A model generated the notes under the pieces. That model saw only the letters and a program-made list of their open reading frames with translations. It had not been told where the DNA came from and did not search any database. Both the position numbers and the translations under genes were made by a program. DNA of 64,000 bases, from assembly GCF_964019385.1 (NCBI RefSeq), contig NW_027044864.1, positions 1-64,000 of the forward strand. Direction: 5' to 3'. Of this stretch, positions 1 to 10,584 are shown one piece after another (position 1 is the stretch's first letter; each line of letters opens with the position of its first letter). Source of the stretch: Sycon ciliatum (Eukaryota > Porifera > Calcarea > Leucosolenida > Sycettidae).

Positions 1-287
1 GCTTCCCGTTTAGATAGGTTTCCAGTACGAGTACAAGCAATTGAAAGTATTAAGTTAGTATTTCAAGAGTAGTGAGGAACTGGGTTACTCATATAGAACA
101 TTGTGCATTTCGTTGAGTGGAAGTTTTTTAAATGCACCTTGTGCTGAGTTGCTCCTATCATAGATGATACTGGCAACTCTCAACTTCCCGTGTATGCCCA
201 GCTACTTGTAACTGCACCTTTGGCGGCGAGTTCATTTTGGCTTATCGCCTGTCTTCTTTCTGGGTGTGTTCTGTATGGTCTCGACAG
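1..287 (+). other. Intron upstream of the POLH terminal exon
   Basis: No coding similarity was recognised before position 288. The stretch ends with TCGACAG, an acceptable splice acceptor, after which polymerase-eta-like sequence begins. The open frame extends upstream to about 190, but those residues do not resemble the family, so I treat them as intron. Earlier POLH exons would lie to the left of the window. Confidence 0.5.
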
Positions 288-1023
288 GTCTCCTGGCGTC
301 GTTAACGTTGGTATGTGCGCCGATCAGTTCAAGTCAGTCAAGGCCACAAAGAACATGGCGAATATTGCACAGTTCTTTCAGCAGCCCAGCTCCACACAGT
401 CGACTGCTGCTACTTCTGCTTCTGCTGCTGTGGCCGCTAAGCCAAGAAGCACCGACAATGCTTGCGGAATGGAAACGTGTGAGTCTGTATCCTGTGCTCA
501 GCCCAGTCAGTCTGTATCATGTGATCAACCAAGTCAGACTAAGCATCCTCTGCAGGATAGTTTATCTACTGAATGTGATGATGTAGTGCAGGCAACGAAG
601 GGGGGCGCTATAGTATCTACCGTGACTTCCACGTGTGGAGGACAGTCAACAAGATCCGTCATCGACATGCTACAGCAGGCGCCAGCTGCTGTTCAGCCGC
701 TTGCAGCTTGCTCCACTGCCGTCGGTGTCCAGCCTGACAACACCACTTCTTCTTCTTCTTGTGACTGGCAGCGGTGTGATCAGTGCAGCAAGATGGTGTC
801 TGCCTGGGACCTGCCCGAACATTTAGACTTCCACTTTGCACAATCACTGCAAACCAAAGAGCGGTCTACCATGAGGGAAACGAACGAAGCACGGCGCAGT
901 TCTCTGCCAGGCCCCGCCGCCAAACGCACGAAAATGCCCCAGCAGAAAAGGAGAAAATCATCTGGCCCATCTGGCCCTCCGATTAACTCCTACTTCTCTA
1001 AAGGATCGCCCTCATCAAAGTGA
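288..1023 (+). CDS. POLH: DNA polymerase eta, C-terminal exon (partial)
   Basis: This is the terminal exon (about 245 codons, TGA at 1021-1023) of the Y-family translesion polymerase that copies past UV photoproducts in the nucleus. The catalytic part is outside the window. After the acceptor near 287 come residues typical of the end of the little-finger domain, then a first PCNA-interacting motif (IAQFF), a Ser/Ala/Gln-rich linker, and the diagnostic UBZ3 ubiquitin-binding zinc finger (C..C with SAWDLPEHLDFHFA, two Cys and two His) at about 770-845. A basic nuclear-localisation stretch (KRTK..QQKRRK) follows, then a final PIP-like motif (INSYFSK) just before the stop. The order PIP, UBZ, NLS, PIP is that of animal polymerase eta. 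The start is a splice junction, so it is less certain than the end. Confidence 0.85.
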
Positions 1024-2185
1024 GTCCTTTCAAACTTCATCACACAGTATGCTCTTCTAATTTGTCTTCTTCTTTCTCTTTGGGCTGATTTTCTCAATGC
1101 TGACGAGATTAGACAATGCACGCGATTCATCATAACAGGCAGTACATTGCACTTTCATGCAACTAGTTTTACACATTCTGCCGAGTAGAGATATCCAAGC
1201 CAAGCTGCTTCTATCCTAATATTTTCAAATTCTGAAATTCCCTGTATTTGGCCAAGTCATCCAAAATGCTTCACCAAAAGTCATATAACAGAAGACCTTC
1301 CATGAGATCAGACTTTTCACTTTTGACATATTCTAGATATGCGCATAGACTGTTCGTCCACCAGCTTTCTTGAACTCTGAGCATGGATGGGGGGCAGGCT
1401 AACTTATTAGGGGATGTCTATGACCATCTGTAGTTAGATTTTCACAAAACGATATTTCATTTCAACTCTCCCTAAAATTAGAGGAAACATCCATTGTATG
1501 CTTTAACTGCCAATACATGCAATGTGCTATTTCCATTTCTGTTGAAAAAGAAAGAAGAAGAAAAAACGGAGTGAAGCCACCGAACCCCAAGTTGTTTTTG
1601 TTTTGTTTGTTTTTTAATTTTGCGGAGAACTTGCTAAGAAGTTGAATCAATTACGGCCGACCCCTTGCAACGACATCGAAGTAGTATAGATGTACATGTG
1701 TGTATGTGCACCTGTGTATGTGTGCATGCGTGTGCTCTCGACTGTACCTTGCATGCTATCCCTCCCGGATATGGTAGTACAGCCCCACCAGCAAGGAGAA
1801 GAGGTGGAGTTGTTGGTAACTGCACGTGCGTGTCACAACATACATGAACATGAGCATTATACCGTCACTTCCAAGCACATTTCAAGCGGTCTTACTCACA
1901 GCAAGGTGATATAGCCAGTGAAAATGACTGGGTTGGCTTATGGGGGTGGGGTGGGGTGGCAACTGGTGGCGAAGAAAAAGTCACACCTGCATACGACATG
2001 CGTGGGTTGCTATGCACCCACACACTGAGGCAATAGCAAAGTCACACCTTAGTGGATCCAAAATAGAAATCTGATGTGAACTTACAACTCCCTGGGCATT
2101 TTTGACATCATCACTTTCAAGCCCTATTGTCTGGATTTCACAACATCCCCCCTGGCCCTCTCCCTCACCTGCAAAGTAGTACAGT
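1024..2185. other. Non-coding stretch after POLH
   Basis: About 1.2 kb with no supportable gene: the POLH 3' UTR and flank. It holds a GT/CA-rich patch near 1685-1735 and a G-rich run near 1940-1960. No clear AATAAA signal was found close to the stop. Confidence 0.5.
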
Positions 2186-3041
2186 CTGTCCCCGGGGAAA
2201 AAAATCCCAGAATTTGCAGTGTAATTTGCGAGTAAATATGGCATAATTTGCGATGAATTTGCGGTAAATATGCGGTGAATACTATTGATATGCGGCAAGT
2301 TTGTAGTTGATATGAGGCAATTTTCAGTGAGTATGTAGTGAAATCAATCAGTTACAAGTCTCTGGTGTAAGCACTCGTCATATTGGAGTACAAAGCCGCC
2401 ACGATTAGGCCTTTCCCAAATCGGCTGGCCGAAAAATTCGCCGAAAAGTAGCCTTTTCAGAAAATCGCCGATCTTTTGGCCGAATTCTGAGATTTTGCCA
2501 AGAAATCGCCGAATATACATCTACATGTTTTGCAGGGTCGTGGGCAACTGGCCATGACCGCTCGTGTACGCCTGCGTCACGGCCCGTGGGCATTTCCCAA
2601 ATCGGCCGGCCGAAACATTGCCCGAAAATAGTGGTTTTGAAGAAATCACCGATCTTTTAGCTGAATACGCAATTTTCGCACTGAATTCGCCGAAAATTGA
2701 TGTTTTAGTGCCTCAATACTCAGTCAATACTCAATAGCATGCAAATACAATTTCTGTAGCCATTATCTGCGAAAGGTGGCTGCGACTTTAGAGCCGAATT
2801 TCCACCTTTTACAGAAATTTTCAGCCGATTCTGGCGATTTTTTCAGCCGATCGAAAAGCCGTATAGGCCAAAATAAATGGCCGATTCGGGTAAGGGCTAG
2901 CCACGATGAGACGTTGCTGACCGAACAGTGCACTGTGTGTACGTGTAGTGCAACAAAAAAGTTCAAAAAACGCAGGAATATCGCGGAAAACGCGGTCTTT
3001 TAAAAACGCGGCCGCGGAATCGCAATTTCCCCCGGGGACAG
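2186..3041. mobile_element. Non-autonomous DNA transposon with CTGTCCCCGGGG ends and 6-bp TSD
   Basis: The left end CTGTCCCCGGGGAAA (2186 on) and right end CCCCGGGGACAG (to 3041) are inverted copies. Both are flanked by the direct repeat TACAGT (2180-2185 and 3042-3047), a 6-bp target-site duplication. The inside is AT-rich and built of repeated modules: two direct copies of a block starting TTTCCCAAATCGGC (about 2403 and 2593) and a partly inverted copy near 2790-2900. There is no transposase, so it is non-autonomous; the superfamily is not assigned. Confidence 0.65.
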
Positions 3042-3046
3042 TACAG

Positions 3047-3200
3047 TAAAACCTGGTGTAAGCGACCTCTGGGTTTAGCGACCACCTGCTCTTAATTAAC
3101 GACCGTCTTCCCATGCACCGACAGTTCTACACACCCACTGTGGGACCTGGTTCTAAAGACCACCTGGCTTTAACGACCGTGTTTGCTTGCACCGTGGGGT
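3047..3200. repeat. Possible pogo/Tc1-type MITE fragment
   Basis: The sequence AAAACCTGGTGTAAGCGACC followed by repeated 'gcgacc'/'acgaccg' motifs resembles the termini of pogo/Tigger-like MITEs in invertebrates. No matching right end was found, so this is a weak family call. Confidence 0.3.
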
Positions 3201-3409
3201 GGCATGAACGTACACAGATAATGAGAAAATATTCGACAAAAATCAGAAAATGTATTGTCTTCATGATACATGTAATAATGTACTGTATGCCGGTGACCGT
3301 CCTGCTGTCTGTACCGAACGAGCCCGATAGACATGTGCTTGGATCTGGAGCCCCCCTCCCCTGGCACCTCAGCCCAGCTCATCTGTACTTTTCTCACAGA
3401 CTAAAACAC

Positions 3410-3462
3410 CAAGAGTACATGAATTGAAAACCTTTTTTTCGTTTTGTTCCCATGTACTCTTG
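3410..3462. mobile_element. 53-bp miniature of the CAAGAGTACATG family
   Basis: CAAGAGTACATG at the left and CATGTACTCTTG at the right are perfect 12-bp inverted ends around only about 29 bp. The flanks AAAACAC and AAAGCAC form a 7-bp target duplication with one mismatch. Three larger elements in the window (near 14.4, 23.8 and 32.4-43.2 kb) have related ends and 7-bp duplications. Confidence 0.65.
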
Positions 3463-4054
3463 AAAGCACCAACTGCAAGGACCAAAAACAGTTCCATAGT
3501 AGTATGAGTGTTGTGTATGTACATGTAGTGTACTACAATTGTAGTACAGTACCCCTTTTCGTGTGAATCTTATCCAAGCTTCTACAAGTTGTAGAAAATG
3601 TCTACTGACAGCAATGTTGACTAGTGATAAGCACAAGTTAGATTTGCAGATTCGCAGTACGGTGCGAAGTAATGTGCAAAGGGCCTATTCCAGTCCCTTT
3701 ATCGCTGCACAGCTGAGCAGCACAAACAACAGGCTCCCTTGCAGCAAGTTGTCTTTGAAAGTCGTTTCACGGAGGTAAAGGAGACAGCTCGAAGGATAAC
3801 GTACATCACACAAGTACCCAAAGCCTAACCTGGCACACCAGTGACTCATTAGAAAAAGCATTCTTTGCCATCAACCGTGCATGCCAAACACACAGTCTGC
3901 GTAGGAAGCAAAACGCTGCAAAACAATACAATTAGGTAGATCAAGGGAGAAAGGAAAGCTAAAAAAACAACGACAACAGAGGCATGGGGGCCGGCCTGGG
4001 TTAGAAAAGAAGGACTGAGATAGATGCAGACAGAGTTTGCTGATTGGCACGGTT
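3463..4054. other. Intergenic; likely PPT1 3' flank
   Basis: No gene is seen. It lies downstream of the minus-strand PPT1 stop and probably carries its 3' UTR. No clear polyadenylation signal was found on the minus strand. Confidence 0.4.
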
Positions 4055-4966
4055 TTACTTAAACCATGGCATGATCTGCTCTTCGAAAAAGGTCTGGTTC
4101 ATCTGCAGATGATCACTGTCACTGGCAAGGAAGTGGATCTTGCCGGCAGCTTCCATCTCCTGCAGGCCGAGCAGGTCTTTCTGATAGACCCTGGTGTCCT
4201 TCATCGACACAGTTTCCTTGTCACTGTTTGGCTTGTAGAAACCGAACCATTCGCTAATGGATGGCTGCACCATGGTGTCACGCATGAAGCGCACCAACAC
4301 CAGGTTGCTCAGCTTCTGAAGGTTCGTCTTGTAAGCAGCATTGTAGGTCTTCTCGTTATTGATGTCGGCGAGGAAGACGTTCTTCTCGACGTACTCGTCA
4401 TAGTGGAATGGATCCTGCCAGTATTCGGCCTGCACAAGGTGGTCCTGAACGAAAGACACGTAAGCGCCCACATCCAGCAGCTTGCGCATGATCTCGCACA
4501 GAGTGCTGTTAGCACCGGGACAGCGGGGAAACCCATACACACCCTGGTGCTGACCACCCACCGAGACCAGGTTGTGCATTTGCGGCTCGGGACAGCGCTG
4601 TGCAACGGCGCGCAGGAACTGGCCACCCTGTGAGAAGCCAATAGCATTGAAGCCATCGGCCAGCTTTGGGTCTTGCTTGAGCTTGGCGCAGACCTGTGTG
4701 ATTTGGTCGTTTGCGTTCATCAGGAATCCATTCTCCGTGTCCTTGACAACTGAATCGCCTATCTCCAATGATCGCACATACACACCTGGAAGGGCAGATT
4801 CGAAGGCCTTCTTGATTGAACCCATACTCAGTGGATTGCAGCAGGAATCGCCCATTCCATGCCACATGACAATCGGCAAAACAGCCTGGCTAACATGGCT
4901 GCATGCAGCCAGAACAAGCACCAACGCTGACAAGCTACGGAAACACATCTTTACTGGATCAAACAA
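4055..4966 (-). CDS. PPT1: Palmitoyl-protein thioesterase 1 (intronless)
   Basis: A complete 303-aa ORF in a single exon. The product is the lysosomal hydrolase that removes thioester-linked fatty acids from S-acylated proteins; human deficiency causes infantile neuronal ceroid lipofuscinosis. Residues 1-28 are a signal peptide (hydrophobic LSALVLVLAA, cleavage near SQA). The alpha/beta-hydrolase fold begins PIVMWHGMGDSCCNP, a family signature. The catalytic triad is visible: Ser112 in GFSQGG, Asp230 in FMRDTMVQP and His286 in DSDHLQ. Two N-glycosylation sequons lie at N153 and N290. The length is close to the 306 aa of human PPT1, and the protein ends in WFK soon after the catalytic His. Vertebrate PPT1 has many introns, so the uninterrupted frame suggests intron loss or a retained retrocopy. 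All key residues are present, so I judge it functional. Confidence 0.95.
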   Translation of the reverse strand: MFDPVKMCFRSLSALVLVLAACSHVSQAVLPIVMWHGMGDSCCNPLSMGSIKKAFESALPGVYVRSLEIGDSVVKDTENGFLMNANDQITQVCAKLKQDPKLADGFNAIGFSQGGQFLRAVAQRCPEPQMHNLVSVGGQHQGVYGFPRCPGANSTLCEIMRKLLDVGAYVSFVQDHLVQAEYWQDPFHYDEYVEKNVFLADINNEKTYNAAYKTNLQKLSNLVLVRFMRDTMVQPSISEWFGFYKPNSDKETVSMKDTRVYQKDLLGLQEMEAAGKIHFLASDSDHLQMNQTFFEEQIMPWFK

Positions 4967-5263
4967 CTACCAGACTATCCCGAGCAAACTTTTCGAGAGA
5001 CCCTTCACCAGTACTATACAGTGTTCACTTTCACACAAGAGAAGCCCGGATGCAGATCTTCGTCAAACCGTACCCGTACATAGATAGTATACGAAATACT
5101 ATAAAAAGTGCAAAATGCGTATCATCTGCTTTGGCCAGATTATTATTATTAATTTTATAATGTTATGATGACATAACAGATGATAATGCGCCCTCAGCCA
5201 CATGTACATGCACATGCCATTCACGTGATCACTTGATTCACTTCTAATTCTACAAGATACAGT
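4967..5263. other. Upstream region of PPT1
   Basis: About 300 bp between the PPT1 start and the first TTAA element. It is AT-rich near 5085-5175. No core promoter motif stands out; it presumably holds the minus-strand PPT1 promoter. Confidence 0.3.
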
Positions 5264-5539
5264 TTAAAGGGGAACTACACCCAAAAATCAAAACTTCATG
5301 GTCCGTAGAGTTTTGGACGCTGATTCGAATGGTGAAGGTCCCACTTCGATCCGACCAAGCGTTCCTGAGATATCTTCGGTTTAAATTGTACTTTCGGGGG
5401 ACGCGCCATGACGTCATGCGGCCGCGACACACCCCCAACACGCCCTTCTACGTCATTGAGACTCGCTTGCCTGGGCCAAGCTCAGAAGTACAGGTATTTT
5501 GGTATGTGAAAGGAATAGTTCTGACAAAGACGTCCTCAC

Positions 5540-5794
5540 CATGAGCGATTCCGACGTATCAGACGAGCTTGAAAGCTCAGAGCCTGAGCTGAAAATGTTT
5601 GGCTTCGGGCATGAGCCGAAATTTTCAGGAAAGGATATGGCAGCGCAAGCGGTGGCTTCCATTCGGGCTGTAAATGTGGATGAAGCAGAAATTACTGCAA
5701 TTGGAGAAGTCGCTCTCCATCAGCAACATCTGGCAACCGGTTGGCTGGGCTATTTCGAAATAAAGCGGCAGCCAAAGCAGCTCAGACAACCCTG
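5540..5794 (+). CDS. Short acidic ORF inside the TTAA element, unknown
   Basis: An 84-codon ORF beginning MSDSDVSDELESSEPE with an ATG after CACC. It lies just inside the left inverted repeat, where first exons of transposon genes often sit. The acidic N-terminus is reminiscent of Kolobok/P2X7-domain ORFs, but no domain can be named. It may be the remains of a first exon, or chance. The stop is TGA at 5792-5794. Confidence 0.3.
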
Positions 5795-6274
5795 ACAATC
5801 CGTAAGTGTTTTCACAGTATAGTCCTACGTAATGCTCACAAATCGAATCGTTCTCTTCATATCGTAAATTGTGTGAAATTTTGTATTCGCACAGTACTCA
5901 GATCAATAGTCTCCTCACTCGTACTCCTGTACATGGAGTTTGCTGCGTAACATGGCTAGCATTTATCTCCGTGCAAGTCGTGCAATGTGTATGGGTTCAC
6001 TTGTGCTTTATCTCACATAAGTGGACTGCACCTCAATTCGTAGTGTGGCGAAATACATTCTCACCTTTTGCATTATCACTTAGTCTTTACAGAATGCTGA
6101 GACGTTCTCTTGTATTTCACGTAGCTGTGTACCAACAATTACGCTGTGCACTCTAGCAGCAGCAGCAGCAGCACAGTAGCATATTGAGTGCGTTTTGCCC
6201 TACATGGTGTCTCATGACTGAGTTACCGGAACAGCTCTGTCCTTGATTATCATTCTAAAATGTGTGCACATATC

Positions 6275-6985
6275 CGCCTGCGCCCCACACACACGCACGC
6301 ACATGTGCTCACCTTGGTGGGCACATAGTATAGTAGTCACACATGCTCACGCACGCAGACACGCAATCTCACAAGCGCGTGCGCACACGAGTGCATAAGC
6401 ATACAAGTGCCTGTGCACATGCTCATGCACGCACACATGCGCACACTCATGCACGCACACATGCGCACACTCATGCACTTGGTTGCATACCCACACATCC
6501 CTCAGGATCACTAACGGCAATGCATCTACTACTTGTCATTCCATGTCCCTCCCGCAAGGGGGAGAGAATGACATAAAGGAGAACACAGAATAGATGACGT
6601 GAATATCTTTGGAATGTTATATTACATTACACAAAAGCACACGCATGTGCGCGCACACACACACACACTCAAGCGCATGCGCACACACACACACTGACGC
6701 GCATGCGCGCGCACACACACTCAGTGTCACGCGCGTGCGCGCGCACACACACTCAGTGTCACGCGCGTGCGCGCGCACACACACACACTCATGCGCGTGC
6801 ACCCACACACACAATAATAATAATGTCTGTCTCTCGCGCGCGTGCGCGCAAACACACTCACGTGCGCGCACACTCACGCACGGGCGCGCGCACGCACACA
6901 CTCACGCGCGCGCGTGTGCGCGCACACACACACACTCACACGCTTGCACGCATACACACAATAATAATATTGTCTGGCTCTCATC
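6275..6985. repeat. Compound (CA)n / (CG)(CA) microsatellite block
   Basis: About 700 bp of CACACA, GCGCGCAC and CACGCG tracts, interrupted twice by ATAATAATA. Alternating purine-pyrimidine sequence of this kind has Z-DNA potential. Long ORFs read through it (His-Thr-Ala and Cys-Val-Arg repeats) but these are artefacts. Confidence 0.9.
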
Positions 6986-8304
6986 TGCATCCATACTGAG
7001 AAAACCCAACGAGTTCCCGAATAGGTGTACACCGTTGCCGGTATGTGGACTATCTTCTCTCCTTGAACTGCGGGTCATTGCGTGATGTAGCTTATCAGCA
7101 GTACATACTGTGTGTTCATACAGGAAAAAAACATGCCAGCTAGAGGCGCTGGCGCTGCAAACAGTCCTTCCTATAACCTTGGGGCGGTGGCAGTGGTCGT
7201 AGCTCAACAGTGAGTCACTGCGCCGATGGTACAGCCGCTCTTGATCTTCTTCCTGGAAAATCAAGAACAGCAATCGACGACAGGTTCATCGATCGCACGC
7301 AGTATAGCCTAGGGAAACAGGAGATCTACTGCCGTCCTCCTCATCAGGCCGGTTTCGGAAAGCTTCACATTTCGTAGTGATGTAGTCCAAAACAATTCTA
7401 CAAATGCTTTGGAAAAGAAAGAACTACATACAGTAGCTAGTGTTTTTGAAATATTGCACTCACCTCCGCTTTTCGACTGACACTTCACAGTGTGGCGTGC
7501 GAAAAAGGACGCACCACAGTTTCATCCACCAGCGTCCGCATCGGATGGGTGCATAATATTCCTCCTGAAAATCCTCCTCTGCCAAATGGCTGGAACACAC
7601 GCGTCCCTAAATTCCCTAAATAGTCCCTAAATTGTCAAGCAAATAATTATGTCGCTTGATAGCTGCTATGGTGCACTGCTCGGCCTGTGCCAAGCACAAT
7701 CCTTCAGAAATTGGTGCAGGTTCATCCCAGGGGGGTTACCAGTAAGATAATAGTAGCCAACAACACAGCCAGAAGCCATGATGACACAAATACCCTCTTC
7801 TTCCATGGACAAACAGGAAGAAGATGCGAAATCCCAGTGTTTCTGGATCTGGCCAGAGGATCACCAAGTCTCAATGACGTCACGGGTTTGTGACGTCACG
7901 GCACGGACCCGAAAAGGACAATTGCAAACTGATATACAGTATCTCAAGAACGCTTGGTCGGATCGAAGTGGGACCTTCACCATTCGACTCAGCGTCCAAA
8001 ACTCTACGGACCATGAAGTTTTGATTTTTGGGTGTAGTTCCCCTTTAAGGAGGTTCGCGACGGTTAGCGCCATGTTGGATTTCCGAATTTTTTTCTGAAA
8101 AATAATGCCTTTCGGAGTGGAAAATGGGACGCGATCATTCAAGTAGTTTGACCATGACTTCGCAGCGCGTGCTCGAGTCGAGACAAGATTTGAGGAAGAA
8201 GCTCAGCCGCTAGTGGACTTGCGGATTTGTTTTGACATCGGCGGTTTTTGGATAGCTTGGTTCTCCTGCCGACGTGTCGTGGAGATGAAGACGCGGGAGA
8301 GTAA

Positions 8305-8725
8305 TCCGTCACCCACGATGCGGCCTCGCATTCTGCGTACTGGACGATTCAAGAAGCCGAGAAGGGGGACGCTTCGCAAGCTCGAACGATCGATCGAGTT
8401 CCTGAAAAACGGAAAGGGCGATCTCCACCACCAACGCCACTGGATTCGACTCCCGCGAAGAGGTCGTTCAGTGCCCCTCTTCACGGTCGACGAATCGTTC
8501 ATCTCAGGTATCTGGCTGTGGGATTGTCTGCTTGCCAGAATCCTGGATGTGGCAAACCTCTGGCGCTCATTGATTGCGTTGAAGAGAAGAGGTATGGCCT
8601 GGGCAGCGTACTTGTCATTCCGTGTCAGCAGTGTGGGATGGAGAATTTTATAGATACAGATAGCCCTGTAACTGCTCAGCACCCTGGCCCCCGTGCTTCC
8701 ACAAGCAACACCAAAGCTGCTTTGG
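8305..8725 (+). pseudogene. Transposase N-terminal fragment (Mutator-like/Kolobok type, zinc ribbon)
   Basis: The open frame runs from just after a TAA (8302-8304) to a GTAAGT donor at about 8726. It reads a basic PPPTPLDSTPAKR stretch, then ACQNPGCGKPL, EKRYGLGSVLVIPC and QQCG. This paired CxxxxC...CxxC arrangement around a GLGS(V/K)L motif is what I recall at the N-terminus of invertebrate proteins annotated as Mutator-like transposase domain. The catalytic domain was not found downstream. There is no ATG in the open part, so the start lies in a missing exon or was lost. A database search is needed to settle the family. Confidence 0.5.
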
Positions 8726-8819
8726 GTAAGTGTGTTTTTCAATCTCATCAGATTTATTCATGATATTTGCGAGTCATTGCCACCCTATGGCTATGGAAAT
8801 GTATGAGCACACTGTATGC

Positions 8820-9242
8820 GCGGCGCGCGCGAGCGTGTGTGTGTTTGCATAGACCTGCATGTTTGTGCATGTGTGCACCATACGCATGTATGAACATGCA
8901 CATGCATATGCGCTCATGTGGACGTGCCCTCGCACATATACCATACACACGTGCATGACCGCCCCAAGGGCATGTTGGTGTGACATGATTGTGTATGCGG
9001 GCACTTCCACTCATGCACATGAGTGTGCACATGCATGTGGGTGGGTACGTACACGTGCGTGAATGTATGTGTGTGTACGCGCACGCGCGCGTGTGTGTTC
9101 TATTGCGTGTGAGAGCATGCGTGTGTGTGTGTGTGTGTGTATTGGCGTGGGCCTGCGTTTTGTAGTGCGTTCAATGATGAGTGTTTTCAATTCTGATTGC
9201 CGGTACTTTTATCCCATTGTTGCGGTTCTATAATTTTTTGTG

Positions 9243-9291
<49 letters not shown>

Positions 9292-9310
9292 CACGCATGT
9301 GTGTGTCGAT
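8820..9310. repeat. GT/CA-rich microsatellite region
   Basis: Broken GTGTGC/GCATGT tracts, then perfect (GT)n at about 9118-9142 and 9248-9286. It lies between the transposase-like and exonuclease-like exons, probably within an intron. Confidence 0.85.
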
Positions 9311-9397
9311 GGTGTGCATTTTTGTGCTGGGTGAACACTCTGATCTCTAAACCGCGATACCGGAGCTCCCAAGCTACAGCCTCAGATTGATTTATAG

Positions 9398-9790
9398 TTC
9401 ATCGCTGGGAATGAGTTCGCTGCTCATGATGCTGTTGCGGATATTGCGGCCCTAGTCGAAGCTCGCCCTGATGCCAGTATCCTGTAGCACTCTGTCACTT
9501 TTGCATCAGCATGTTCGGCGATGGAGTTTGCAGAACATCAGCAAAAGCGGCTGGCCACCCTTCAACCGTTGGTCCAAGCAACGTGCTGCTCTAAATCAGT
9601 TGCAGTGCGGGCAGCTGCTAGTGGGTTGGTGATGAAGCACTTTGTCTTGTCCTACAAACGAAGTGGTGAGCCAGCCATTTCCAGACTGATGAAGGAGCAA
9701 GTCGGAGGTAAGAAGCGGGTGACAGCCTCAAGGAAGATTATATTAGCGGTGGCTGAACACCTAGCCAAGAACCAGCAGCAACCCAACTGT
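9398..9790 (+). pseudogene. DEDDh 3'-5' exonuclease C-terminal exon, one in-frame stop
   Basis: After an acceptor-like TTTATAG (to 9397) the frame reads FIAGNEFAAHDAVADIAALV. HDAVAD is the ExoIII motif (H-x4-D) that closes DEDDh exonuclease domains. The frame then meets TAG at 9485-9487, where Gln (CAG) would fit, and continues as HSVTFASACSAM and LATLQPLV, followed by a Lys-rich end (GGKKRVTASRKI). This tail resembles the C-terminus of metazoan exonuclease proteins of the PML-like/RNase T type, as I recall them. It ends at a possible donor (GTAAGT after 9790) or at TAA 9794. ExoI and ExoII motifs are absent from the window. Confidence 0.5.
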
Positions 9791-10089
9791 AAGTAACGCC
9801 CTGTGGCACAGCGCTTCACTTGTTTGTGCGCACCGTAAAGTACCATCATTTTTGCCAGTGTGGGAACACGTTCTAGCTCGCATAGTTGAAGAACAAGAGG
9901 ACTCAATGTTGTCTGATTCGTTCCAACATGTCAGCTTTCATTGTAGTTTGATATGGGGCTGTGCTAAGCGCTATCACAGCTACATGTGTAGTGTATCCAC
10001 TCCAAACCCCATGCCCGGGAGAATTCCGTCAAATTTGTCTAAATCGCAACTTGTACTCCTGACTCTTCCTTACTTTTTGGTCCCGTATA

Positions 10090-10584
10090 CCGTAATGTCG
10101 CGTGCATTAGCCGGGGCTTATATGCCTATAAGCCGGTGATGGAGTCAGGCTTGTACACAAGACAGGCTTATACACGAGACAGGCTTATATGACAAGCACC
10201 ACTCAATGACCAGGCTTGTATGCGCCGAAACAACTTCAAACAAGCAACTTGCCAAGGGACAAGACGGAAAATGCCATGGGAAAGGTAAGTTTGAAGCTTG
10301 AAGAGTGCTGCATGGCCGTCGAGCGCAGCTGGTGTTGATTTCCGCATCTTCCCACGTTTTCCGCGTGTGCAAGTGTACGGTACCATGCAAACATGAACAT
10401 GTAAAAGGCGCGCTCACCAGTCTTGCGTAGTAGCCCGGCTTACGCACGCGACACGTGGCGCGTCTCGTGTACTGGCCCGGCTTATGCATGCGACAGGCTT
10501 GTACGCGAAAAGCTGTTGCAGATTTCATGCTTCTACACGAGACAGGCTTATGCACAAATCCGGCTTATGCACGCGACATTACGG
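10090..10584. mobile_element. MITE with CCGTAATGTCGCGTGCA ends and TA duplication
   Basis: CCGTAATGTCGCGTGCATTA at the left and the inverted TGCACGCGACATTACGG at the right are flanked by TA (10088-10089 and 10585-10586). The inside carries many copies of a degenerate motif close to GACAGGCTTATRCACGA in both orientations. TA duplication suggests a Tc1/mariner-type source. There is no coding content. Confidence 0.7.

Larger units (their letters stand above)
5268..8044. mobile_element. Kolobok-type element flanked by TTAA, long inverted ends
   Basis: The left end AGGGGAACTACACCCAAAAA and its inverted copy ending at 8044 are flanked by TTAA (5264-5267 and 8045-8048). The inverted repeats match for more than 100 bp (through the 'gatccgaccaagcgttc' block) and weakly to about 200 bp. 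A TTAA duplication with ends starting AGGG is typical of the Kolobok superfamily, and less so of piggyBac, which starts with CCC. The 2.8-kb inside holds one short ORF near the left end and about 700 bp of (CA)n-like sequence, so it looks non-autonomous. Confidence 0.75.

Noticed and set aside
190-287. Start of the first ORF at 190 as the true start of a protein
   Set aside because: Conserved polymerase eta sequence begins only after the acceptor near 287; the earlier residues look like translated intron.
4037-4633. 198-residue plus-strand ORF
   Set aside because: Antisense shadow of PPT1.
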